A DNA stretch of 64,000 nucleotides from Allonocardiopsis opalescens. GTDB lineage: Bacteria > Actinomycetota > Actinomycetes > Streptosporangiales > Streptosporangiaceae. Made by a program: the position numbers and the translations under genes. Below are positions 58,251 to 64,000 of this stretch, piece after piece; the stretch's first letter is position 1; every line of letters begins with the position of its first letter. Below the pieces are notes generated by a model that did no database searches, was not told the origin of the DNA, and saw only the letters and a list, made by a program, of their open reading frames with translations. The DNA lies in contig NZ_PVZC01000007.1 of NCBI RefSeq assembly GCF_003002095.1, positions 248,001 through 312,000 on the forward strand. Reading direction: 5' to 3'.

Positions 58251-58256
58251 TATATT
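58251..58256 (+). promoter_or_regulatory. -10 box for leaderless hydrolase mRNA
   Basis: TATATT ends 7 nt before the ATG and there is no ribosome binding site, the spacing expected if transcription starts at the A of the start codon. The preceding 60 nt are AT-rich and contain TGCAATTGCA (58204-58213) and repeated CATGCAA, possible regulator sites. Confidence 0.6.
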
Positions 58257-58263
58257 GGCGCGC

Positions 58264-59175
58264 ATGCCGACGCCCGAAGAGAAATTCGTGAAATCCGGTG
58301 AACTGCGGCTGTGGACGGAGCGCTCCGGCGATCCGAACGACCCGCCGGTGCTGCTGGTCATGGGCACCTCCGCCCCGGCGGCGGGCTGGCCGGACGAGCT
58401 GGTGGCGGCGCTCGTCGCCGGCGGGCGGCAGGTGATCCGCTTCGACCACCGCGACACCGGCCGGTCCTCGTGCGTGGACTTCGCCGCCCGCCCGTACACC
58501 CTGGCCGATATGGCCGCCGACGCGCTCGCCGTCCTGGACGGCCACGCCGTCGCCGACGCGCACCTCGTGGGCGCCTCGCTGGGCGGCGCGATCGGCCAGT
58601 GGCTCGCGGTGCACCGCCCCGAGCGGGTGCGGACGCTCACCGTCGTCATGTCCGCCCCGATGGGCCACGACGCCGGACCGGCCTGGGCACGCGCCTTGGC
58701 CGGGCAGGCGCCCGATCCCGACGACCTGCCGCCGCCCGCACCCGCCTTCCTGCACCACCTGGCCCGGCTGGCCGAACGGCCCCCGTCCACCCGCGAGGAG
58801 CAGATCGCCGCGAGCCTGGAGACCTGGCGGGTGCTCAACGGCGGCGCCCTGCCCTTCGACGAGGCGGCGGCCCTGGCCTTCGTCACCGGGGCCCACGACC
58901 GCGCCGCCGACCCCGCCGCGGCCGCCAACCACGACCTGGCCGGACGCGCCCTGACGCCCGACCGGCTCGCCCCGCTGTCGGCGATCACCGCGCCCACCCT
59001 GGTCGTGCACGGCACCGAGGACCCGCTGCTCCCGCTGCCGCACGGCCGCGCCCTCGCCGAACGGATCCCCGGCGCGCGGCTGCGCACCGTCCCCGGCATG
59101 GGCCACGGCTTCCACTCCCCCGGGCTGCCCGAGCGCATCGCCGGGATGATCCTGGAGCACACCGCGGCCGGGTGA
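58264..59175 (+). CDS. Alpha/beta hydrolase
   Basis: A 303-residue alpha/beta hydrolase: PPVLLVMGTSAPAAGWPDEL (oxyanion-hole strand and loop), FDHRDTGRSSCVDFAARPYT (the DHRDTGRS motif of this group), nucleophile Ser105 in LVGASLGGAIGQWLA, Asp in VVHGTEDPLLPLPHG and His in VPGMGHGFHSPG. It resembles aclacinomycin methylesterase (RdmC)-like and non-heme haloperoxidase-like hydrolases, but the reaction cannot be fixed. The gene appears to be leaderless. Confidence 0.9.
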   Translation: MPTPEEKFVKSGELRLWTERSGDPNDPPVLLVMGTSAPAAGWPDELVAALVAGGRQVIRFDHRDTGRSSCVDFAARPYTLADMAADALAVLDGHAVADAHLVGASLGGAIGQWLAVHRPERVRTLTVVMSAPMGHDAGPAWARALAGQAPDPDDLPPPAPAFLHHLARLAERPPSTREEQIAASLETWRVLNGGALPFDEAAALAFVTGAHDRAADPAAAANHDLAGRALTPDRLAPLSAITAPTLVVHGTEDPLLPLPHGRALAERIPGARLRTVPGMGHGFHSPGLPERIAGMILEHTAAG

Positions 59176-59179
59176 CCGG

Positions 59180-59203
59180 CCGCGCCCCGCCGGCGGGGCG
59201 CGG
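59180..59203. terminator. Palindromic terminator
   Basis: A 24-bp perfect palindrome (arm CCGCGCCCCGCC) between the convergent hydrolase and TetR genes. Confidence 0.7.
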
Positions 59204-59205
59204 AC

Positions 59206-59841
59206 TCACCGGCCGGGTGCCAGCAGCTCCCGGCCGAGCACCCCGCCCCACCAGCGTTCGACGCGCTCGGGCGGCCAGGACCGCTCGGTGGTGAGCGTGG
59301 TGTAGACGTCGATACTGCACACCGCCGCGTACACGTCCACGGCCGCGGGCACGTCCAGGCCGTCCCTGAGCACGCCGTCGGGCCAGGACGAGAACACCTC
59401 GGTGCGGATCTCGTCGGCGCGGCGGCGGCCGTCGGCGTAGGCCGCGGCCAGCTCGGGCTCGGTGCGGCCCGCCTCGCGGATCAGCGCGATGACGTCGCCG
59501 GCCCGTTCGAACAGCCGCCGGTCGTAGCCGGCCATCGCCGCGAGCTGCCGGGCCGGATCGGCCGAGGCCGCCTCCACCTCGGCGAGCTGCCGCGGCGCGT
59601 CGGCCGACAGGTCGGCCGCGTCGGCCAGCGCCCGCGTCAGCCCGGTCTTGCTCCCGTACGCCGAGTAGACGGTGGGCACGGAGACGCCGGCCTCCCGCGC
59701 CACCTCGCGCACGGTGGTGGCCGACCAGCCCTGCGCGAGGAAGAGCCGGCGGGCGGCGCGGGCGATCTCGGCCCTCGTCTCGTCCGCCTGCGTCGCCCGG
59801 CGCAGCGAGTCGTACCGTCGCCGCCCTGTGGGTGCACCCAT
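59206..59841 (-). CDS. TetR family transcriptional regulator
   Basis: A 211-residue repressor: EIARAARRLFLAQGWSATTV and REVAREAGVSVPTVYSAYGS form the helix-turn-helix, followed by KTGLTRALADAAD. It diverges from a six-helix membrane protein gene with the palindrome TATATT-G-AATATA between them and is probably its repressor. Confidence 0.9.
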   Translation of the reverse strand: MGAPTGRRRYDSLRRATQADETRAEIARAARRLFLAQGWSATTVREVAREAGVSVPTVYSAYGSKTGLTRALADAADLSADAPRQLAEVEAASADPARQLAAMAGYDRRLFERAGDVIALIREAGRTEPELAAAYADGRRRADEIRTEVFSSWPDGVLRDGLDVPAAVDVYAAVCSIDVYTTLTTERSWPPERVERWWGGVLGRELLAPGR

Positions 59842-59865
59842 GGAACCTCCGGACTTACCGCTCTG

Positions 59866-59878
59866 TATATTGAATATA
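59866..59878. promoter_or_regulatory. Operator/-10 palindrome
   Basis: TATATT-G-AATATA is a perfect 13-bp palindrome whose left half would serve as -10 for the rightward gene; the ATG follows that hexamer by 6 nt without a ribosome binding site. A repressor bound here would cover both the -10 and the start of a leaderless mRNA. Confidence 0.65.
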
Positions 59879-60582
59879 TGACACGTAAAACCAAATCTGC
59901 CGAGCCGGCCGCCGCCTCCTTCTCGCGGACCAGCGGACTGGCCGCCATCGGCTTCGCCACCATGATCGTCCTCGGCAATGTGATCCTGGTGCCCGCCGGG
60001 CTGCCGCACGGCGGCGCCCGCCCCGAGGACGTGGTCGCCTTCTTCAGCACGCAGAGCGGCGTGCTGGGCCTCGCGTCCGCGCTCACGCCCGCGGCCTGGG
60101 CGCTGGCCACGGTGTTCGGCGCGGGGGCGGTCGCCGCGGCGCGCCGGTCCGAGCCGGGCCGGGGCGACGCCTGGTCGCTGGTCGGCTTCGCCGGCCTCGT
60201 GCTGCAGAACGCCACCTTCACGGGGCTCATCGCGGTCCGCTTCGCCCTCGCCGCGGCGGCCCCGCACGACGCCGCCACGACGGCGGTCTTCTGGACGCTG
60301 CACCAGGCGCTGCTCAGCCTGAACGGCACCTTCCTGGCCCTGGCGCTCGTCGGGCTGACCGTCAGCGGCCGGCGCGCCGGCCTGCTCCGCCGGTGGCACG
60401 CCGCCATCGGGATGGTCGCGGCCGCGCTGCAGTTCACCTCGGCCACCCTCACGCCGCTGATCGTGACCGGCTACGGCCTGCTCGGCCTGATCGGCCTCAC
60501 CGGGTGGCTGATCTGGGTGGTGTGGCTCGTCGCCTACGGCGTCCGCCTGATCCGCGCCCGGCCGGAGCACGCGGTGGACTAG
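59878..60582 (+). CDS. Six-helix membrane protein, unknown
   Basis: A 234-residue predicted integral membrane protein with about six hydrophobic segments (AAIGFATMIVLGNVILVPAG, LVGFAGLVLQNATFTGLIAV, LNGTFLALALVGLTV, LIVTGYGLLGLIGLTGWLIW). The layout recalls DUF4386-type membrane proteins, but the match is not certain. Divergent from and probably repressed by the TetR protein; likely leaderless. Its stop overlaps the end of the convergent permease-prefix gene. Confidence 0.75.
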   Translation: MTRKTKSAEPAAASFSRTSGLAAIGFATMIVLGNVILVPAGLPHGGARPEDVVAFFSTQSGVLGLASALTPAAWALATVFGAGAVAAARRSEPGRGDAWSLVGFAGLVLQNATFTGLIAVRFALAAAAPHDAATTAVFWTLHQALLSLNGTFLALALVGLTVSGRRAGLLRRWHAAIGMVAAALQFTSATLTPLIVTGYGLLGLIGLTGWLIWVVWLVAYGVRLIRARPEHAVD

Positions 60583-61265
60583 GCGGGCACGGGGCCGCCG
60601 GCCGGGAGCCGGGCGCACTCGCGGCAGACGCGGGCCGACGCCGCCACCCGGGCGTGCACGACCAGGGTGGCGGCGCCCGCGAGCGCGCTCAGCTGCCAGT
60701 TCCCCGACATGGCCGAAGCGGTGGTGAGGGCCAGCGCGCTCAGGGCGAAGGCGATCCCGGCGGTGGTGCCCGTCCAGGCGACCACCAGCGGCAGCCGGTG
60801 CCAGACCGGCAGCCGGCGGGCCAGCGCGCCGGTGCAGGCCAGCGACGCGGCCGCGCACAGCGCCGCGGTGGCGGCAACGCCGCCGGTGGCGGCGGCCAGC
60901 AGCTGCGCGGCGGCGGGCAGCTGCCGCCCCTGCGCCAGGTCGGCCATCCCCACCAGGTACCAGCAGGCGAGCAGCACCGGAACGGTGAGCGCGACGGCCC
61001 GCGCGGTGTGCCGGGCCTGGATGAGGGTGAGTTCGTGCTGGAAGCTCGGGGCGAGCTGGCCGACGGTGCCGAACTCGCGCACCGCCCGCCGCGCGGCGGC
61101 GTGACCGGAGAGGCCCTGCTCCACCAGGGCGTCGGCCGTGTCGACGAGGCCGTCGCGCAGCTCGTCGAGCATCCGGGCCTTGTCGCGCTCGGGTCCGTGC
61201 AGCACGGCGGCCAGGGCGGCGACGTGCTCTTCGATGGGGTCCGCGCGGACGGGGGCGGCGCTCAT
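60579..61265 (-). CDS. Permease-prefix-domain membrane protein
   Basis: A 228-residue protein. Residues about 8-75 form a soluble helical unit, EEHVAALAAVLHGPERDKAR then MLDELRDGLVDTADALVEQG and RRAVREFGTVGQLAPSFQHE, the permease prefix domain 1 pattern found in front of ABC permeases and in stand-alone proteins. Four hydrophobic segments follow. The C-terminal ARVCRECARLPAGG holds a CxxC pair. It is translated right after a PadR regulator with overlapping stop/start; PadR plus prefix-domain pairs are common and usually autoregulated. Function unknown. Confidence 0.8.
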   Translation of the reverse strand: MSAAPVRADPIEEHVAALAAVLHGPERDKARMLDELRDGLVDTADALVEQGLSGHAAARRAVREFGTVGQLAPSFQHELTLIQARHTARAVALTVPVLLACWYLVGMADLAQGRQLPAAAQLLAAATGGVAATAALCAAASLACTGALARRLPVWHRLPLVVAWTGTTAGIAFALSALALTTASAMSGNWQLSALAGAATLVVHARVAASARVCRECARLPAGGPVPA

Positions 61266-61597
61266 GTGGCCGCTCCCGGCGCCGGGTCCAGGACCGAGCC
61301 GATGGCGGCGGTGAACTCGCGCCACGCCGCCCGCTCGGTGGCCAGCGAGCGCCGGCCGGCGTCGGTCAGCCGGTAGCGGCGGCGCCGCCGCTCGCCCACC
61401 GACTCCCACTCGCTGCGCAGCAGCCCGAGCCGCTCCAGCCGGTTCAGCGCCGGGTAGATGGTGCCCTTGCGCAGTTCGAGCGCGCCCCGGCTGCGCTCCT
61501 GGACCGCGGCGATGATGGCGTAGCCGTGCAGCGGGCCCGACTCCAGGACCGCCAGCAGCAGGCCGTCCAGGTGGCCCCGTACCGCATCGTCCCTCAT
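61262..61597 (-). CDS. PadR family transcriptional regulator
   Basis: A 111-residue winged-helix regulator: VRGHLDGLLLAVLESGPLHG, YAIIAAVQERSRGALELRKG and TIYPALNRLERLGLLRSEWE, with the wing GERRRRRYRLTDAGRRSL. This is the short PadR s1 form with one C-terminal helix for dimerisation. It is the first gene of the operon with the permease-prefix protein and diverges from a small membrane protein gene; tandem palindromes lie in the shared promoter. Confidence 0.92.
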   Translation of the reverse strand: MRDDAVRGHLDGLLLAVLESGPLHGYAIIAAVQERSRGALELRKGTIYPALNRLERLGLLRSEWESVGERRRRRYRLTDAGRRSLATERAAWREFTAAIGSVLDPAPGAAT

Positions 61598-61635
61598 GGG
61601 TAGGCAGCCTATCCCACATAGACGGCGTGCTATAC

Positions 61636-61665
61636 ATTGGCAGCCAATCCATTGGCAGCCAATCC
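61636..61665. promoter_or_regulatory. Tandem 15-bp direct repeats with palindromic core
   Basis: ATTGGCAGCCAATC[C] occurs twice back to back (61636-61650, 61651-61665); each copy contains the palindrome TTGGC-A-GCCAA. The location between the divergent PadR and DUF2269-like genes suggests cooperative binding of one regulator, most simply PadR. Confidence 0.7.
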
Positions 61666-61690
61666 GTGCTGCCGTTCCCGAGGAGTCGTC

Positions 61691-62143
61691 GTGACCAAGT
61701 TGCTGCTGTCGGTGCACGTCCTGGCCGCGATCCTGACGATCGGGCCGATCACCGTCGCCGCCTCGCTGTTCCCCCGCTACGCCCGCGACGCGCCCGGCGG
61801 ACGGGCCGGGACCGCCGCCTTCCTGCACCGCATCTGCCGCGGCTACTCCGTGGTGGGCATCGCCGTCCCCGTCTTCGGCCTGGCAACCGGTGCCCAGCTC
61901 GGCGTGCTGACCGACGCCTGGCTCATCGTCTCGATCGTGCTGACCGCGATCGCCGCCGCCGTGCTGGCGCTGGCCATCCTGCCCGGGCAGCGGCGCATGC
62001 TCGCCCTTCCCGAGGGCGCCGCCCCCGGGCAGGCCCGGCGGTGGGCCGCCCGGCTGAGCATGCTGACGGGCGCGTTCAACATCCTGTGGGCGGTCGTCGT
62101 CGTGCTGATGATCGTCCGCCCCGGCTCCACCACCGGAGTGTGA
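61691..62143 (+). CDS. DUF2269-like four-helix membrane protein
   Basis: A 150-residue integral membrane protein with four hydrophobic segments, beginning LLLSVHVLAAILTIGPITVA and ending TGAFNILWAVVVVLMIV. The early His in the first segment followed by Gly-Pro, and Arg-rich loop after it, resemble DUF2269 proteins. AGGAG lies 6 nt before the GTG start. Followed after 4 nt by another small membrane protein gene, so the two are cotranscribed. Confidence 0.75.
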   Translation: MTKLLLSVHVLAAILTIGPITVAASLFPRYARDAPGGRAGTAAFLHRICRGYSVVGIAVPVFGLATGAQLGVLTDAWLIVSIVLTAIAAAVLALAILPGQRRMLALPEGAAPGQARRWAARLSMLTGAFNILWAVVVVLMIVRPGSTTGV

Positions 62144-62147
62144 CCCC

Positions 62148-62411
62148 GTGCGGCTCCTGCGCCTCGCCGCCGCCGTCGAGGCCGTCTCGCTGGCGGTGCT
62201 GCTGGTCAACCTGGTCACCGTGCACCACGAGGCGGTCACCTCGCTCGGCGGCCCCGTGCACGGCACCGCCTACCTCGCCGTGATCGCCGCCACCTGGCTC
62301 ATGCCGTCCGCCGCCGCCCCCGGCGCCCGGTGGCGCGCCCTCGTCCCCGGCGTCGGCGGCCTGCTGGCCGTCCGCCGGATCCGGCTCACCACCCGAGCCT
62401 CCGACGGTTGA
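62148..62411 (+). CDS. DUF3817-like small membrane protein
   Basis: An 87-residue protein with two to three hydrophobic segments: RLAAAVEAVSLAVLLVNLVT, GPVHGTAYLAVIAATWLMPS and ALVPGVGGLLAVRR. The GPxHG motif after the first segment is the hallmark of DUF3817 proteins. GTG start 4 nt after the previous stop. Function unknown. Confidence 0.7.
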   Translation: MRLLRLAAAVEAVSLAVLLVNLVTVHHEAVTSLGGPVHGTAYLAVIAATWLMPSAAAPGARWRALVPGVGGLLAVRRIRLTTRASDG

Positions 62412-62468
62412 CGCGGGGCGGAAGCCCCGGACAGCGTGATCGCGTCGCGCCCCGTGTGGCCAGACGAC

Positions 62469-62513
62469 TACACCTGTGTGTAATATCCGTGTCGTGTGTA
62501 TAGCCAGATACAC
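62469..62513. promoter_or_regulatory. TetR operators and -10 region
   Basis: TACAC-N4-GTGTA (62469-62482) and GTGTAT-N6-ATACAC (62496-62513) are inverted repeats sharing GTGTA/TACAC arms; TAATAT (62481-62486) between them could be the -10. They lie 22-66 nt before the TetR start. Confidence 0.65.
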
Positions 62514-62534
62514 GGACGGATAGGAGCGGTACGC

Positions 62535-63206
62535 GTGGCGAGGATCGAAGCGGAGCCTGAGGACCTGACGGCTCGCGCCCGCATCCGGGACGCCGCACTG
62601 CGGCAGTTCGGCGAGCACGGATTCGAACGGGCGACCATCCGGGGCATCGCCGAAGCCGCCGGGGTGTCCTCCGGGCTGGTGCGGCACCACTTCGGCTCGA
62701 AGGAGGCGCTGCGCGACGCCTGCGACGAGTTCCTCATCGCGTCGCTGCACCGGCTCAACGAGCAGGCGCGGGCCGAACCCGCGCCCACGGAGGTGAACCC
62801 GGTCGCCTCCGCCCAGGCCGCGTTCGGGCCCTACCAGCCCTACCTGGCACGCGCCCTCGTCGAAGGCCGGGCCGCACCGCTGTTCGACGAGATGGTCCGG
62901 ATGAGCGAGCAGTGGCTGGAGGAGGCCGACCGAAACCGTCCCGATCCGCCCTTCGCCGACCGCAGGGCCCGCGCCACGGTGGGCACCGCCATGGGCCTCG
63001 CCGTCCCCCTCCTCCAGCAGCACGTCGCCCGCGGGCTCGGCGCCGATCTGTCCAGTCCCGAGGGGGCGCACCTGCTCGCGGTGGTCCTGCTCGACATCCA
63101 CTCCCATCCCATACTCAGCCCGGAGGCGGCCGCCGAGATGCGCGCGGCCCTCGAGCGCATCCGGGACACCCCCACCGACCCGCGTACACGACGGAGCGCG
63201 ACATGA
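62535..63206 (+). CDS. TetR family transcriptional regulator
   Basis: A 223-residue repressor: RIRDAALRQFGEHGFERATI and RGIAEAAGVSSGLVRHHFGS with KEALRDACDEFL. The GTG start is chosen because AGGAG precedes it by about 8 nt; a longer reading from an upstream ATG would run through the operators. Its stop overlaps the start of the P450 gene (ATGA), so regulator and enzyme are co-expressed; self-repression would then control the P450. Confidence 0.9.
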   Translation: MARIEAEPEDLTARARIRDAALRQFGEHGFERATIRGIAEAAGVSSGLVRHHFGSKEALRDACDEFLIASLHRLNEQARAEPAPTEVNPVASAQAAFGPYQPYLARALVEGRAAPLFDEMVRMSEQWLEEADRNRPDPPFADRRARATVGTAMGLAVPLLQQHVARGLGADLSSPEGAHLLAVVLLDIHSHPILSPEAAAEMRAALERIRDTPTDPRTRRSAT

Positions 63207-64000
63207 CACAGAGCGCGATCAGCCTTCCCTGGGAGGCGCGCACGGAGCGGCGCACCCCCTTCGACCAGCCCGGCGCCTTCGCCCGGCTCAGGGAGGAGCG
63301 CCCGCTGCGGCCGATGGTCTTCGCCGACGGGCACGAGGGCTGGCTGGCCACCGGCTACGAAGCCGTCCGCGCCATCCTCGCCGACGGCCGGTTCAGCGTC
63401 CGGCGCGAACTGACCCATCCGCCGGTCACGCTGCCCAACGCCGAGGAGCAGGCCATCTTCCACGGGCCTCCCCCGCCGGGAATGTTCGTCCGCATGGACC
63501 CGCCGGAGCACACCCGGTACCGCAAGCTGCTGGCGCGCGAGTTCACCGCCCGCAGGATGCGCCGGCTGGAGGAGAGGGTCGCCGAGGTGACCGGCGACCA
63601 CCTGGACGGCATGGAGCGGACCGGACCGCCCGCCGACCTCGTGCAGGCCCTCGCCCGCCCCGTGCCGTCGCTGCTCATCTGCGAACTGCTCGGGATCCCG
63701 GACTCGGACATGGCGGCGTTCCGGCAGGCCGGCGACACGGTGCTCGACCCGGCGTCCTCGCCCGAGGAGGTCCGGCAGGGCTACGCCGCCATGCTCGGCG
63801 TCTTCCCACCGCTCATCGCGCGCAGGCGCGCGGCGCCCACGGAGGACGTCTTCAGCGGGCTGGTGAACGGCGGCGGCCTCTCCGACGAGGAACTGACCTC
63901 CGTCGGCCTGCTGCTGTTCGCCGGCGGGATGGAGACCACCACCGGGCTGCTCGGCTTCGGGACCTTCACCCTGCTGCACCACCCCGACCAGCTCCAGGCA
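63203..64000 (+). CDS. Cytochrome P450, 3'-truncated by window end
   Basis: The first 266 residues of a second P450. Family landmarks are FVRMDPPEHTRYRKLLAREF (the C-helix HTR-R--L motif), LVQALARPVPSLLICELLGI and the I-helix FAGGMETTTGLLGFGTF around residue 240, which, unlike the RiPP-linked P450 at 7 kb, keeps the acid-threonine pair (Glu-Thr) for oxygen activation. The ExxR and heme-Cys regions lie beyond the window. It is translationally coupled to the preceding TetR gene, an arrangement seen in CYP105-like xenobiotic or biosynthetic P450s. Substrate unknown. Confidence 0.92.
   Translation, partial: MTQSAISLPWEARTERRTPFDQPGAFARLREERPLRPMVFADGHEGWLATGYEAVRAILADGRFSVRRELTHPPVTLPNAEEQAIFHGPPPPGMFVRMDPPEHTRYRKLLAREFTARRMRRLEERVAEVTGDHLDGMERTGPPADLVQALARPVPSLLICELLGIPDSDMAAFRQAGDTVLDPASSPEEVRQGYAAMLGVFPPLIARRRAAPTEDVFSGLVNGGGLSDEELTSVGLLLFAGGMETTTGLLGFGTFTLLHHPDQLQA

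Noticed and set aside
61636-61665. CRISPR or satellite repeat
   Set aside because: Only two adjacent 15-bp units exist and they lie in a divergent promoter, fitting operators better.

Overview
The window is about 74% G+C, with strong G/C at third codon positions, GTG and TTG starts, many TetR/AraC/LAL regulators and a DUF397/XRE/DUF6879/BldC-like block. This points to the chromosome of a filamentous high-GC actinomycete (Streptosporangiales or Streptomyces-like; the genus cannot be settled from this sequence). I saw no rRNA, tRNA, CRISPR array, complete insertion sequence or prophage. It reads as a regulator-rich accessory region with secondary metabolism, catabolism and detoxification genes.

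Region by region. 1-6.6 kb: end of an MHS-type transporter, a GAF/PucR regulator, a DUF2306 membrane protein and a large LAL (AAA-LuxR) regulator. 6.8-8.9 kb: the most notable locus, a 23-residue peptide gene ending in Ala-Tyr-Trp-Tyr-Tyr-Trp behind a near-ideal ribosome binding site, then a cytochrome P450 and a GNAT acetyltransferase on the same strand. This is the layout of a P450-cross-linked aromatic RiPP of the atropopeptide (tryptorubin) type. 9-15.2 kb: AraC regulator, an MDR oxidoreductase and a GntR-creatininase-esterase-AbgT transporter group. 15.3-26.7 kb: an iron-box-controlled siderophore-interacting protein and several regulator/oxidoreductase pairs (TetR/epimerase, TetR/LLM, Rrf2/MFS, TetR/MDR) with visible palindromic operators, then DinB and threonine dehydratase genes.

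26.7-34.4 kb is lower in GC and contains gene remnants: NUDIX and dehydratase tail fragments, a mosaic copy of two neighbouring genes, an ArsR-SRPBCC-SRPBCC operon, duplicated DUF397 genes, an XRE/DUF6879 cassette, an anti-sigma-type ATPase that looks frameshifted, a BldC-like two-HTH protein and two very small genes. 34.5-38.1 kb: MDR oxidoreductase/DUF2306 pair and a NarL-type two-component system. 38.5-48.8 kb: a compact biosynthetic group built around a single 2462-residue polyketide synthase with the order KS-AT-DH-cMT-ER-KR-ACP (the order of fungal highly reducing PKSs), translationally coupled to an alpha/beta hydrolase, preceded by a 130-residue orphan protein and facing a sulfotransferase.

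49-54.5 kb: TetR regulator, papain/BtrH-like protein, secreted sialidase with a lectin domain, and a secreted GH62 arabinofuranosidase with a clear promoter and LacI-type operator. Its probable LacI regulator survives only as a 3' remnant fused at a deletion scar to the tail of an iron ABC ATPase gene. 54.5-64 kb: SDR/Atu4866-domain operon, XRE, AlkD-like protein, hydrolase, TetR, PadR/permease-prefix pair, small membrane proteins, and a TetR gene overlapping a second P450 cut by the window end.

Recurring design: a regulator divergent from, or overlapping, one enzyme gene with palindromes between them. Several starts sit 6-8 nt after a -10-like hexamer, suggesting leaderless mRNAs.
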